This document shows positions 39,901-49,600 of a stretch of 64,000 nt of DNA, in pieces (position 1 is the first letter of the stretch; each line of letters begins with the position of its first letter). Position numbers and translations under genes: made by a program. This stretch comes from Hymenopus coronatus. Taxonomy: Eukaryota > Arthropoda > Insecta > Mantodea > Hymenopodidae. The notes under the pieces are model-generated. The model searched no databases, was not told the origin of the DNA, and was given only the letters and a program-made list of their open reading frames with translations. Location: positions 30,308,501 through 30,372,500 of the forward strand of contig CM060895.1 of the NCBI GenBank assembly GCA_030762935.1, in the 5' to 3' direction.

Positions 39901-42900
39901 TCAACTGATACATCTCTTTTCAGCAAAGAGACATAATTTTTTGAGGTATCATCCAGTCTGTATAAGGGTTCCATTTTAAAAACAATGAAGGTATTGTTCC
40001 TTTCTTTTCCAGAATTACACGTTTCATGTCTCTTATACCCACTGGCTTCTTCAGAACATCGCAGAGGCTCTTGAAGTTTAAAATATTCCAGCCTATACCT
40101 AACTTGTGAAAGTTTCCCATTTTCTCATAAATTTTATGATATTGCTCAGGAGTTAATATTTCATATTGTTTCCAAAGACTCTTCTCCAAAGTGCCGAAAA
40201 GGTGGTCCGCAGGCAAGTAGGAGTGGCCATGCACTGGGAATGTAATGTGTATTTCTTTGACTCCAGGGATTATTTTAGAAGCCACCAATACAAAGAATGA
40301 ATTACGTGGGTTTTTCTGTTCTGCCCAGTGCAGCCGTCATAAAATAATCTTATGGCTGAGGTATACTCATTGTATCTATGCTTATAGACATCTATCAAAG
40401 CTAAAGCTACTTCATTTGATCCACGGCCACTCTGGTTTTCACTCCAGCAATTGAAGTTTGGAGACTTATTTTGTATGCCTGTAATGCAGAGACTGTTGTC
40501 ATGCATAATATGCCTTCCTAAAACCAATTTTGGCACGGATTAAACTTGCTATAGTTCAAAGCATAAATACAAGCAGTTGGGTAGTTTCTCTTTCATAATT
40601 TTAAAAACTGTTTTGCTCTCATTCTATGGGAAGCAAGCTCTGCTTCCACTTTTTGTATTTTGCCAGAATCTTTAGTGAGTTTCATTTCATGTTTCATTCT
40701 ACAACAATAGCTACAGACATCTACTGCAGGATCACCAAATCCCAAATTAAAATGATTAGAGAAGATATTATTGAAGAACCACTTTTTTATCTTTAATAAA
40801 TCAGGAACACTCTCATTATACATTTTAAAGAGATTTGTAACATTCATTTATGAAGAAAGATAAAGCCTTTTGCTGTTTTGTCTATTGTAGTGGCTTTCCC
40901 TAGTCCTCAAATTTGAAATAAACTTAATCACATTTTATTTCTTCGGAATGTTTTGTTTTATGATCCTTTCTTCTTCTTTCAAAAATGGCATTGCCAGCAA
41001 TTAGTGAGGCGGCAATACTATAAGTCCGGTTGCTCCTAAGCTAAGTAGAACTCTAAAAAACTTGGAACATACAGGATATTGCTCAATGTTTACTCTCAAC
41101 TGAAACTTTGTAACTTCAGCATTCAGTTTTCTTTCCAAGGACAGCACTGTTTTGGGCTAGATACTGACATCAGTGATGAGAGAATCCTGTCCTGCTGTTG
41201 TTTGTTTACATAGGTGTAAACCTTTGTATTCTTGATAAGATGGTATACAGGTATGGAGCAGCATTTAAACCTTCCCTCCTGGTGGTTCAAACTTTAACAT
41301 CTCAACCTAAGAATTTAAAGTAGTTACCTTTCCATCTGCTCCACTTTTCTTGCCCTCCTACCACTTTCTAGATCCAGGAGAGTGGTCCCCAACACTTACA
41401 ACTTCCATGTTATTCATTAAATGAATTGCAAACTAGCGCGAGAACACAATGCTGAAAAACAAACCTGTCACACACGACAATACGTTGCCCGCAACAATCA
41501 CTGTTATTCACTTAAACATTGTTATGATGGTTTGGAATTTTTGCTTTCTTAGCTTTACCATTATTATTTGATCTTAGCGCTACATATGATTAGCGATTGT
41601 AATGAGCTGAACTTATGGCAGTTTGAACCAAATTCGGTGCTGGATTTATCGGGTTTTGAATCAAACCAACACCATAGCTTGATGCTGCACATCTTTCTGA
41701 GTATGAATCTGCTTCAAACTAATTTATGCAGGAAAGTGGACTTATCGTGTTTTGAAACGTCACTCCTCAAATATAATACAAGTAAATAATAATGCACATA
41801 AAAATGTGAAACTAAAAGGAAATCTAGTACAAGTAAACAATACCCAAATGTAGAAAGCAAATATAATGCAAGTGAATAATAATTTACATGCAACAGGAAT
41901 ATGAAATCCAGCACAAATAAACAATACACACATGCACAAAAAAAATGTAATATGACTAAATAATTATTGCAACACAGTAAACTTGTGTAACAACTAAATT
42001 ACAATTGCAAAGCAATAAACAAATATAATATAAGTGACTATAATCACGCAGCATGTGAAACACTTAAGGAAATATAGTACAAATAGTTAAATTGCTGCAA
42101 AATATGTATCCAGAGGTAATTTAACAACTTTCACATATTTACTGCCATATGCATACATTTGCAACTTTTACTGCTTGCCTGACATTGCAAGTAATCCACC
42201 ATGACAGGCCAACTCTGAAACAACATTACCCAATGTCATACTATGTGCTTGTATATCAAAATTATATTTATAAAACCCAAAACTGAAACCATTTTGAAAA
42301 ATCACTTCAATCCTCTTTATATTCTATTTCTTTTAAACTTAACAAGGGATAGAAAGTCATATATTTCAATGAGAGTTTGGTAATTGAACTGGAAAATAAA
42401 TGATTGTGACAAGTTTTGTGTCTTTTATGCTCGATATACTCATATTTTAAAATATGTGCATGTACATCATTTTGCAAATTCACTATTTAATTAATTACCT
42501 TCCAAAATCCTACTGGATATATCAGTTCCCCCAATATTTTATCATCAGTCTGAAGTATATTTTCCACAGTTAAACCATGTTTACGAAGTCTCTGCATAGC
42601 ACCAAATGTTACTTCATCTTTTGTTTGACTGGACAGCATTAATGAGATCAATGCTTGGTATCTCATAACCTACAAATATAAAGTAATAATAACTATTTAA
42701 TAAAACTTTTCATAACGTATTCAAAAATAAAATGGTAACCATAAAAATGTGAGAATATATTAATCTGAGCTGTTAGCAATTTAAAATATTCACCTCTGGT
42801 GCAGCTTTGTTATCCATACACTGATCACATCCCATAGAATCGACAGGTGCATCACGAGACTTTCTCATTTCACGAATGTTATCCAGCACCTGCATCCAGT

Positions 42901-43162
42901 CCTTGGGCTCCCATTTTTGCTTCTTTTGATCGGTGTCATCCTTTTCTAAATTGGTAATAGTGTTGCTGCTGCTGCTCTCCACCTCATCTGCCTTTTCTTC
43001 AAACTTTATTTTGACAGGTTGACGTTTCTTAGCTGTCACGGACGAGTTAGGCAATTCTGGCGATGCTTGCTCTTTGTCTTGCAATTTAGAGCGTGCACGA
43101 AACCCGTAATTATGGGTCAGTTCTGACAGCAACTTTTTGCCAGTTCTTGTGGCCATCTCCAA
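24701..43162 (-). CDS. NTHL1: NTHL1, endonuclease III-like bifunctional DNA glycosylase/AP lyase, whole gene (4 exons)
   Basis: Minus-strand exons 42794-43162, 42499-42669, 30170-30329 and 24701-24948 splice with matching phases to 315 aa; human NTHL1 is about 304-312 aa. The enzyme removes oxidised pyrimidines in base excision repair, in nucleus and mitochondria. Visible hallmarks: a basic, low-complexity N-terminus (1-90), [18 protein letters not shown] in the helical core, the helix-hairpin-helix LPGVGPKMA with catalytic Lys217, the VDTHVHR motif with catalytic Asp236 (spacing 19, as in human), and a C-terminal iron-sulphur motif C-x6-C-x2-C-x5-C at Cys287, 294, 297 and 303. All key residues are present, so the gene looks functional. 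Intron 2 (12.2 kb) and intron 3 (5.2 kb) are full of mobile DNA. The start at 43162 has a second Met two codons later. Confidence 0.95.
25222..25850. repeat. Diverged tandem repeat, about four units of ~155 bp
   Basis: Units begin near 25222, 25375, 25539 and 25694 with variants of taatttgaatttgtgcagag, each followed by a ttcacattttgagc-like segment, then ggaaatgtaca-like and gaacatgatggtgg-like segments. Periods are about 153, 164 and 155 bp. It lies in NTHL1 intron 3; no coding frame spans it. Confidence 0.75.
26118..26395. mobile_element. Inverted pair of Penelope-type terminal repeats with hammerhead-like cores
   Basis: Arms 26118-26225 and 26290-26395 are near reverse complements (shared core tgtaggccgtggttgaata). 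The right arm read on plus has CTGAGGA (26308-26314), a potential GTC/GAC stem and GACGAAAC (26332-26339), resembling the hammerhead ribozyme motifs of Penelope pseudo-LTRs. No RT sequence lies between the arms. Confidence 0.5.
26620..27170 (-). repeat. Cluster of three SINE copies (family A)
   Basis: 26620-26745, 26925-27045 and 27060-27170, all minus. Each has a complemented tRNA-like head (gctcta-accat-gagctac) with or without the B box, followed by aattcaatg- or ttcaatgtca-type bodies. Confidence 0.6.
27225..27860. mobile_element. Two family D fragments facing opposite ways
   Basis: 27225-27530 is the reversed right portion (gagaaaatattgtattccac). 27690-27860 is the left end on plus (attccattcacatgactttc). 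Together they indicate two insertions or a rearranged copy. Confidence 0.5.
27935..28135 (-). repeat. SINE copy (family B), head truncated
   Basis: Contains the well-kept core ggttcttttacgtgccgtaa and gcgtgaaagaccgcttaatt. It ends at cgaaaaaatccatgg before the tRNA-like head. Confidence 0.65.
28136..29500. other. Intronic stretch with one microsatellite
   Basis: NTHL1 intron 3. Degenerate TTA/GGT trinucleotide repeats at 28945-29025; otherwise nothing recognised. Confidence 0.4.
29500..29747 (+). repeat. tRNA-Val-like SINE with partial head duplication
   Basis: gtagtgtggtggtagcatgt followed by ctgcctCACattca resembles a tRNA-Val(CAC) head, with B-box-like gaatttgaatctcg. A body with catggaccccgagatcattt follows, ending in A10. 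The first 23 bp of the head are duplicated just upstream (cctgggtagtgtggtggtagc, twice). Confidence 0.6.
30170..30329 (-). CDS. NTHL1: NTHL1 coding exon 3 (helix-hairpin-helix, catalytic Lys)
   Basis: 160 bp between acceptor tttttcag and donor ATTG|gtaagc. It encodes [20 protein letters not shown] and then [20 protein letters not shown], the DNA-binding helix-hairpin-helix with the Schiff-base lysine in GPKMA. It ends in phase 1. Confidence 0.95.
30330..32635. other. NTHL1 intron 2, first part
   Basis: No gene recognised. A SINE-like B-box region (aggctagattcccagtacc) lies near 30985. The open frame at 31055-31261 has no motif I recognise. A poly(T) run lies at 32300-32318. Confidence 0.35.
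32640..32835 (+). mobile_element. Family D fragment, left end
   Basis: Contains gctccattcacatgactttc, then tctacctattttgcaaca and ttatttccttgtatatacaa, matching the left portion of family D. Confidence 0.55.
33360..34810 (+). pseudogene. hAT-superfamily transposase with zinc-finger N-terminus, recently broken
   Basis: The first frame (to 33740) has [10 protein letters not shown] followed by QHLRSALH, a C2H2/BED-like finger of the kind seen in CGGBP1 and hAT proteins, then a [12 protein letters not shown] linker. The second frame (33740-34810) has [13 protein letters not shown] (catalytic-core start), [29 protein letters not shown], and the C-terminal hAT dimerisation segment [16 protein letters not shown]. 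One frameshift near 33700 and in-frame stops at 33953, 34463 and 34496 disable it; otherwise the protein is well preserved. It lies in NTHL1 intron 2 and would not affect the mRNA if spliced out. Confidence 0.8.
35100..36560 (+). mobile_element. Family D element, near-complete copy plus a second copy lacking its left end
   Basis: 35100-35945 runs from gcgttctattcacaaacttt to ctatgtagagaaagtaatc. Its ends share an inverted ctttctcta motif. 35945-36560 repeats the internal part and ends in a similar right end (atatcttccctacctatgta, then ggagaaagc). The right end folds into a short hairpin. No coding capacity, so non-autonomous. Confidence 0.6.
37289..37900 (+). pseudogene. mariner-family transposase remnant
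   Basis: [20 protein letters not shown] and then [14 protein letters not shown] are the mariner N-terminal helix-turn-helix. After a frameshift, [20 protein letters not shown] and then NIVIEDES correspond to the mariner block with the first catalytic Asp (usually TGDE). Sequence after this Asp is lost, so the second and third catalytic Asp are absent. Dead fragment in NTHL1 intron 2. Confidence 0.75.
37975..38130. repeat. Poly(T)-rich low-complexity stretch
   Basis: Several runs of T (37989-37998, 38034-38044, 38121-38139) with AT-rich spacers. Confidence 0.6.
38140..38235 (-). repeat. SINE fragment (family C)
   Basis: Reverse complement of the family C body (tttcctcaaacatgcacaca, then ccagactctggggggggata and gggaataattctg). 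Confidence 0.55.
38236..39890. other. Intronic stretch, no recognised gene
   Basis: NTHL1 intron 2. 39297-39460 contains an imperfect inverted repeat (gtccatttagaataggcagttcaagg against ccttgaactgcctgtactaaatg), suggesting a small fold-back insertion. Nothing else recognised. Confidence 0.4.
39895..40850 (-). pseudogene. DUF7869-type transposon gene remnant
   Basis: Minus-strand frames give, in order, [20 protein letters not shown] (a Cys-rich segment), [35 protein letters not shown], then [20 protein letters not shown]. The DGC-GQN and HSY-PAD motifs are those of DUF7869 proteins, a family common in invertebrate transposons and thought to be RNase-H-like. Three fragments in different frames with short gaps show at least two frameshifts, and the N-terminal half is missing or unrecognisable. 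Confidence 0.65.
40851..42490. other. NTHL1 intron 2, end part
   Basis: No gene seen. 41750-42080 is a diverged tandem-like array of cacataaaaatgtgaaa and aataatataagtga phrases with spacing of about 40-60 bp. Confidence 0.4.
42499..42669 (-). CDS. NTHL1: NTHL1 coding exon 2
   Basis: 57 codons, phase 0 to phase 0, with acceptor tttgtag and donor AAG|gtaatt. It encodes [20 protein letters not shown] and ends in LIYPVGFWK, both highly conserved in eukaryotic NTH proteins. Confidence 0.95.
42794..43162 (-). CDS. NTHL1: NTHL1 coding exon 1
   Basis: 123 codons from [10 protein letters not shown] to PE, then donor GAG|gtgaat. The first 85 residues are Lys/Ser/Glu-rich and poorly conserved (targeting region). 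The last 35 ([20 protein letters not shown]) begin the glycosylase fold. An alternative start two codons downstream would give MATRTGKK. Confidence 0.92.
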
Positions 43163-43740
43163 ATAATTGTAGAGACACGAGAGAAATCACATTTGCTCCG
43201 ATTAGGATATACTTCCCAGAAAAAAGTATATATTTAGATGCAATATATGTAGAAGATACAGATCAAAAATATCTAAAATACAGTTCACAGATTATTACTG
43301 ATTAAAGAACTGAGATCAAAAAACAAACACAACAGTAATTTGGCGCGTTTGGTAGGCGATCATGCCAAAAGAGTTTCACGAAAAAACCCTGTATCCGAGG
43401 TTCCAAGAACAAACATTTCGGAAACATCTAGAGATTATTATTTGGACTAAAGAGATTAGCCATTTTTATTAACACCCTTCGCACAAAAACACAATTGGTA
43501 TCTTTCGCCTTGAACTTTGTGGGCAAAGTTTTAGTAATAGTGACTTTCCTTCTGTATGGTTGGTTTTCTTGCTTAAAGCCTGGAAATATGCATCTGGAGA
43601 CAGACTAAATGTGTAAAGCTCAATTGCACCTAATGAGTTAATGTATAAATTACATCAAATAGCATTCGTAACTATATAGGAAACGAAAATTAGAGACAGT
43701 GACCCAGAATTACTGGATTTACCTAAATAAAAAAATTATT
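43163..43740 (-). promoter_or_regulatory. Presumed NTHL1 promoter region
   Basis: Immediately upstream of the first NTHL1 exon. Mildly CpG-richer around 43330-43400; no TATA box at a convincing distance. Assigned by position only. Confidence 0.35.
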
Positions 43741-43744
43741 GATA

Positions 43745-44012
43745 CACTTTAACTGTTGTGGTTCTTAGTGTCCAGTTTTATATGGGCACGTAAGACCGCT
43801 TAATTTTGCTCAAGATTTCTTTTTATCAGGCTTAAGGTTCCTTTAAGTGCCGTAAATATACGCACGAGACCAACAACTTTATTCCCCTTCCCAAGGAAGC
43901 CTTCTAAGGATTTTTACGCCCGAAAAAGATCCATCGCCCTCTGCCGAGTTTGAACCTGCGACCTTGGGAACCAGAGGGTAGCATATTACCCTCAAACCAT
44001 GGAGGACGACCT
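43745..44012 (-). repeat. tRNA-derived SINE (family B), full-length copy
   Basis: The head, read on minus, is the complement of 43935-44010, with caccat/ggtttgagggtaatatgc and B-box gcaggttcaaactcg. The core includes the complement of taagtgccgtaaatatacgc. This is the best complete copy in the window. Confidence 0.7.
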
Positions 44013-44286
44013 GAAGTATTTGTATCAGCTACTAGAGAATAATGTGAAATACCTAGCTGTTTAGGTTTGTTTTTCTAGTTTTAGACAATGAAAACCTTAA
44101 AGGACAGGAAAGTTAGCAGTATATTATACATCAGAATATCTGACGACGTAATGCTTCTTTCGACTTCCTTGAAATAAAGACTGGTGAGTATTCCTTTAAT
44201 GTATAAGATCAGAAATAATTGAATTCGTCGTTTGAGAACTCTGGGGTTGAAGTTAGAAACCCTTTCCAGGAACAGGTTATCCATAT

Positions 44287-44460
44287 GACTGCCTCCGTGG
44301 TCTAGTGGTAAGCGATCTTTCTCACCCGGAGATCCCGGGCTCGAGCGGAAAATTTGTCTTTAGCCAGAATTATTCCCTATCCCCCACAGAGTCTGGAAGT
44401 ATATATGTGAATGTGTTTGAGGAAAGTAATACGATTTAAACCCAATGTAAAGAGCAACAA
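44287..44460 (+). repeat. tRNA-Glu-like SINE (family C), best copy
   Basis: ctccgtggtctagtggtaag, then a CTC anticodon-like loop (ctttctcacccgg) and gatcccgggctcgag form a tRNA-Glu-like head. The body attattccctatcccccaca follows. Well preserved, so relatively young. Confidence 0.7.
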
Positions 44461-44465
44461 TAAAA

Positions 44466-45335
44466 AAGATCTGATGTGTTCCATTCACATACTTTCTCTA
44501 CATCTCAGCAAAAAAAAAATTATTAAGAAGCTTATGCTTCTATTTACTTCATGCTAATCGAGAAAAAATTAGCAAAAAGAGTATTATTACTTACTTCCTT
44601 GTAAGTAGAAGGGAAATAAGGGAGTACCATAGGTTAAAGTGATAGTCAAAATCTGATTGTTATGTGATTGAAGTTCCTTTGTTTGTAAGAACAGGAGTTC
44701 ACAAATTCCTGTATGAGAAAAGTATAAGTTTTTCAAAGCTGAAAGCAAAAACAAGGAATATCTAAAAAAAAGATCAACTCCACGAAAAAACGTATATTAC
44801 ATAAATTGTGTGTTTTAACGTGCTCTACATTTTTTGTGTTATAAGTTTTTGTCCATCTCTTACGGTTTAGCAGTTATGCAAAATTCCGTAAAATTCATCC
44901 AGAATAAAATAGTTTATAGAGGCTATTCCCAGAAAATTCAAGATATACATTTTATTCGTCAGGTAAATATCTTTAATGTACGACACCTTAATCAAAATCG
45001 TTAGAGCCATTTTTAAGAAAATCAAAATGTTCGAAAAAAGTTCCATGTAAAGGGTAGTTGGGGTGGGGGGATTTTCTTGAAAATCTTCGTGTCGCGTCCT
45101 TGGAAGATACCAAACTTAAATACCAAATTTGGTATTCAATGGTCTTTTCGTTTTTGAGCTATGCTTCCCACAGACACACACACACACACACACACACGGA
45201 CATTTTTCTAAAAATGCTTTTTTTGGGATTCAGGGAGTCTCAAAACATGAAATCTCGGTATCGAATTTTTGGGTGCATTACAATACCTTCTCTATACACT
45301 ATGTGCATAGTGCGAGTAGAGAAAGTAAAACCATA
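44466..45335 (+). mobile_element. Family D element, fullest copy (~870 bp)
   Basis: Left end gatgtgttccattcacatac with tactttctctac; right end with the palindrome CACTATG-TG-CATAGTG (45297-45312) and then gagtagagaaagta. A (CA)n tract at 45173-45197 lies inside. No transposase. Related copies occur at 11565, 27225, 32640, 35100, 47985, 53195, 53640 and 61075. Confidence 0.65.
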
Positions 45336-45469
45336 CATAGGTACCATGCGGTTTTTAAAAATAATGCTCAACCTAGAGTTACAAAATAATGTGTCTGATG
45401 AAGTGGGAGTGCTACAACTCCTATGGTCGAATCGCCCCTGCTCCTGTTTATGAAACATTATGTTTACCT

Positions 45470-46335
45470 GATAGATACAATCAGACAATGCCTTAGCGAG
45501 ATTTGAACCCTGGATCTTCCATTCTCCAGCCGGTTGCTTTAACCACTGAGCTACCATGGCTGCATGCCGGCATAACTTTAAACATTTCATGTTCCCCGGT
45601 AAATCACAATGTAATCTCAAATTATTTTGATCTGACATACCCCAATGGCGACTTTACAAAGCCGTAAGTACTTCAAGTCCCGGTCTTCTTAGTTTAGCCA
45701 ACTATTAGGGCAATTTGGTGTTAATTTTTTTTTTTTTTTTTCCACGAGCCGTGTATAGAACAGTTGTTAATAAGTAGAGTCAGACGAAACATTCAATGCC
45801 ATAGCCGGGATTTGAACCATGGATTTCCCGGTTTCTAGCCTGTTATTCTAACCATTGAGCTACCATGGTACGGCATTAAACTTCTTAACTGACTCGCAAG
45901 TTTTCTCGTAAATCACAAGGTCATATTAAATTATTTTGAGACGACATACACTAATGGCAACCTACAACGTCATAAGTACTTCAAGTCCCGGGGTTTACAG
46001 TTTAACCAATTATTAAGTCAATTAACCCTAATTTAATTGTTTTTTCACACAAACCGTGAGTAGGACAGGAGTAAGATAGGTTGAGTCAGAATGAAATAGT
46101 ATTAACATTACTTACGACATTGTAACTAGCCATTGGGGTATGTCATCTCAAAATAATGTGAGATCACCTTGTGGTTTACCGGGAAACATGCAAGTCAGTT
46201 GAGAAGTTTAATGCCACGCCGGCATACTGCCACGGCAGCTCAGTGGCTAGAGCAGCCGGCTGGAGACAGGAAATCCATGGTTCAAATCCTGGCTGTGGTA
46301 TTGAACTTTTCAGTGTCCAACACCTGTCCTACATA
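45470..46335. repeat. SINE family A cluster: two minus copies and one plus copy
   Basis: 45475-45690 and 45775-46030 (minus) share a tRNA-like head and the body caagtcccgg-ctt, gacatac-c-aatggc. 46090-46335 is in plus orientation with agctcagtggctagagcagc and ggttcaaatcctggctgtgg; its acceptor-like arms CCACGGC and GCTGTGG can pair. The plus copy carries its body upstream of the head, so the cluster forms a partial inverted repeat. Confidence 0.65.
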
Positions 46336-46539
46336 CGGCTTTAACATTACATTATGTTTATTGTTAAACATCTGCCGCGCACAGGAAGTTTTGACGATAA
46401 CCACCACTCTTAAAGATCACATTGGCGCTTCATTAATAACAACAATCTAAGGATTGTCAATCTGTGGTTAGATTCTAAGCACAGTTAATGACTCCGTAAA
46501 ATTATCACAATCTTGTTCATGCTCTAAGATTTTGCAGCC

Positions 46540-46668
46540 TTCAATACCGACCGCCCTGGGCGGTGGCACGGCGGTGTTGGCTGAGCCGGCACTGTCCGTT
46601 GCCATGGTTCGAAGTAAACAGAGCCTTCTTTGCGATTACGTCGCTAAGCAGCCGTTACGTTGTGCACT
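46540..46668 (+). promoter_or_regulatory. GC/CpG-richer segment, possible CFAP73 promoter
   Basis: The stretch ccgccctgggcggtggcacg and what follows is clearly less AT-rich than the region and abuts the candidate first exon. It also contains a small palindrome (ccgccctgggcgg). Confidence 0.35.
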
Positions 46669-46683
46669 ATGAGTGGAATAAAG
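46669..46683 (+). CDS. CFAP73: Candidate 5-codon first exon of the CFAP73-like gene
   Basis: The sequence ATGAGTGGAATAAAG is followed at once by a consensus donor gtaagg. Upstream, 46540-46670 is locally GC- and CpG-richer than its surroundings, as expected of a promoter and 5' UTR. It ends in phase 0, and the next CFAP73 exon starts exactly with ATG after an AG, so the junction reads MSGIK-MENAAF. No other nearby plus-strand exon needs it. This is inference from splice signals and context only. Confidence 0.4.
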
Positions 46684-49600
46684 GTAAGGGGCACGTTACG
46701 ATAATTAAAATTACAGCATTTAAGTAACTGAAGAACAAACATTTTCTCAAAAATGCATTGCGGGTCAACTACGCTGCAAATTCTCATAATTATCGCAGTT
46801 GTAGAACATGACGCGAAGTGATCATTTTCTTTTCTGGCGCCCAAGAATTGCAATTTAGCCCTAATATGTAAAATCGGAGAAATAATAATTCTTGCATTTA
46901 AATTATTTTATGCAATAATGAATAATACTTTTAATTATGATCTCAAATTAGGAAGTGGTCATTTGATAACCAACATTATCAGTGATGGCTCATGGGCATT
47001 TTAGTTGGTGGGCATAAATTAGGAAAATTGTGCATCGGTAGGAGAAATCTCTTGCCTACCACCAGTGATTTCATTTTGTTGACTGTTACTCCTTTTACAA
47101 TGCTACCAATAATTTTACTACAAATAGAAATTTCCTCTTTCTTCTTTCAGATTACATTGATTAAATAGGCATCACCAGTATGCCTGATTTAGTACCAGAG
47201 CAAGCACAGAGCCTGTGCAAGAATGTAAACATATGACAGTATGATTATCTCTTTTTATTGTATAATGTGTCCTGTGTTCGTTTATAACGTTAGGGATAGA
47301 AAGCAATCCAACATGCAAGCCATTGACTCATAAGCACCAACTTGTTATACTTTTGAGAGGAGGACAGCATTGTGCAATAAAGTCAGGTATTAATAAACTA
47401 CTCAGTACAATTACTAAAGTAAATACATCAATCAGAATATAATAGAGTACATGTGCTTTTAATTACCTATAAATTAAATAAATTGATCATTATCTTAAAA
47501 TTTGAAGAAAAATAATGCTGGGTCTATTGTATTCTACCTTACTGTTAGTACTGAACCTCAGTTCCGACTGACAAGGTGGCCAAAGTTATTAAGATATGAA
47601 CTTATGAACCAAAGGTGTGCAAATCCTGCCAGCACACCTGATAGTTTTTTTACCCCAAGTTTCCTCAGCCCTCATGACTTCTCAAACATCAGGGAGGTAC
47701 TCTAAATTTTGGCCTCAAAGGTTTCCTCCCAAAATTCCCTTTCTGAATTATTTAAATTTATGTATTGTTAGTGTCAGCACCTGTGCTGCAAAATACAAAT
47801 AAACGGTCATTAAACACTACAAAGAGAATTTGTTCCTGTTTGTAAACTCATCTTTCACTGATTAAAAATCTACGTTCATGTGCTTTTCATGACAACGATG
47901 GAAAATAGCAACAGCATTTAGGCAAATATAAGGAATTTTAATCCATGGCCATACAAATGACAACATTAATGTTAAAGGCTTGTTCTACTTTGGTGTGAGG
48001 ACACCTTCATATTCTTCTATCTACTTCATGCTAAGTGAGATCATTAGAGCCATTATTGAGAAAATAAAAATTTCCAAAAATGTTCCATGTAGTTGGGAGT
48101 GGGGGGATTTTCTCGCAAATCTTTGTGTAGCATCCTTGGAAGATACTGAACTTAAATACCAAGTTTGGTATTTAATCAACTTTTCGTTTTTGAGCTATGC
48201 TGCCCACAGACCTTTTTCTATAAATGCTTTTTTTGGAAACAAGGTGCCTTAAAACAAGTATTTCCTGTGAAATCTCAGTATCAAATTTTTGGCTGCAAAT
48301 ACAATGCCTTCTCTATATACGATGTTCATATATGTAGAAAAAGTAAAAAGAATAGTAAAAAATTATATCAAAGGTTGCAATAAACACTAACTTCTTTAAT
48401 TCAAAATCTTATACTAAAAGTAATATTCATAATGCCACACAAACATACACAGTTGATCTTGGATGTTATTATATATCTTGTATTTCAACATTGGGTACAT
48501 TTCAACTTTTACTGTTGAAAGAAAGCTGGACATTTTGGCTTTTATGAAAAGCCAAATGGCTGCTCAAAAATACTAAAACAGGAGAGAGAAAAAGTTTACT
48601 GCACATGCTTGAAAAAAAAACCCACAGATTCCGCACGTTCTTTGTGAACACTGTCTGCAACATCCCTACTGTCTCCTTGCCCATCATAATAATTCCCTCT
48701 AAAATAAAGTATTTTGCACTTGTTGCTGCTAATCTTAGATGTAAGAAGAATGTGATATGCCTTATTCTCTTCAAAAATAATACACCAACTTATTTTGTAT
48801 TCACTTGATAATCCATTAAACCTAAGAACTTCTCTTGTATACTACAACAGAGGTGCTGACACATTCAGAATTTTCAGCTAAAATGCTATGACCCTTTATT
48901 TGATCTGGCAGCTTATACAGATATTATTTAAGAGTAATTATAGTTCAAAACTAAAGGAAGAGCACATGCTCTTGTGTCCTTTATCAAATAATTCTTGCAT
49001 AGCTTTGTAGGTCATACTTAATAAAACAAATTCACATTGTAGCTAATGATTAGTTGCTATATTTAACAATTATAAAAGTGTATAAAATGTATATCTATGT
49101 TGGTAGTTAACTTTTCAGTCAGAATATAAATTTTAATTTTATATGATGTTCTATTACCTTCACAACATACTCTCTCCAATATTTGGGAGACATGAAAATT
49201 ATTTATTGAATTGATACAAAGATTCAGAAATATGAGATGATTCACCCAATTTGTGTTTTCCATGTATACAAAACTAGTTTCATAAATTATCATTACATCA
49301 TTTTAATTAAAAGCTTATAAGTAATGCAGGGGATGTGAATGGTAACTGACTAAGTCAGTAACTGTTCCTGCACAAATGTGATACCCATTTATCATATTTA
49401 TATATACATAACTATATATAATATATTATATATAATTTATATTATTTAAATTTATATATAAATATATGGATTATAAATTTATAGATTTATATTCGGCATA
49501 TGAGTAGTAATTTATGAAAATTTCAAAATTTTCACTGGGGTCTTTGCATTTTTGAAGTTGCTATCTATATAGGCCAAACAGCTAAAGCAAAGGACTCAAA

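Noticed and set aside
44287..44350. Possible tRNA-Glu gene
   Set aside because: The head is followed by a SINE body found in several copies and lacks a matching acceptor stem.
45129..45453. His/Thr-repeat protein of 86-131 codons
   Set aside because: It lies across a CA repeat inside a family D element.
46228..46305. Possible genuine tRNA gene
   Set aside because: The acceptor arms can pair, but the T stem has mismatches, the anticodon arm is poor, and the sequence is a member of a repeated SINE family.
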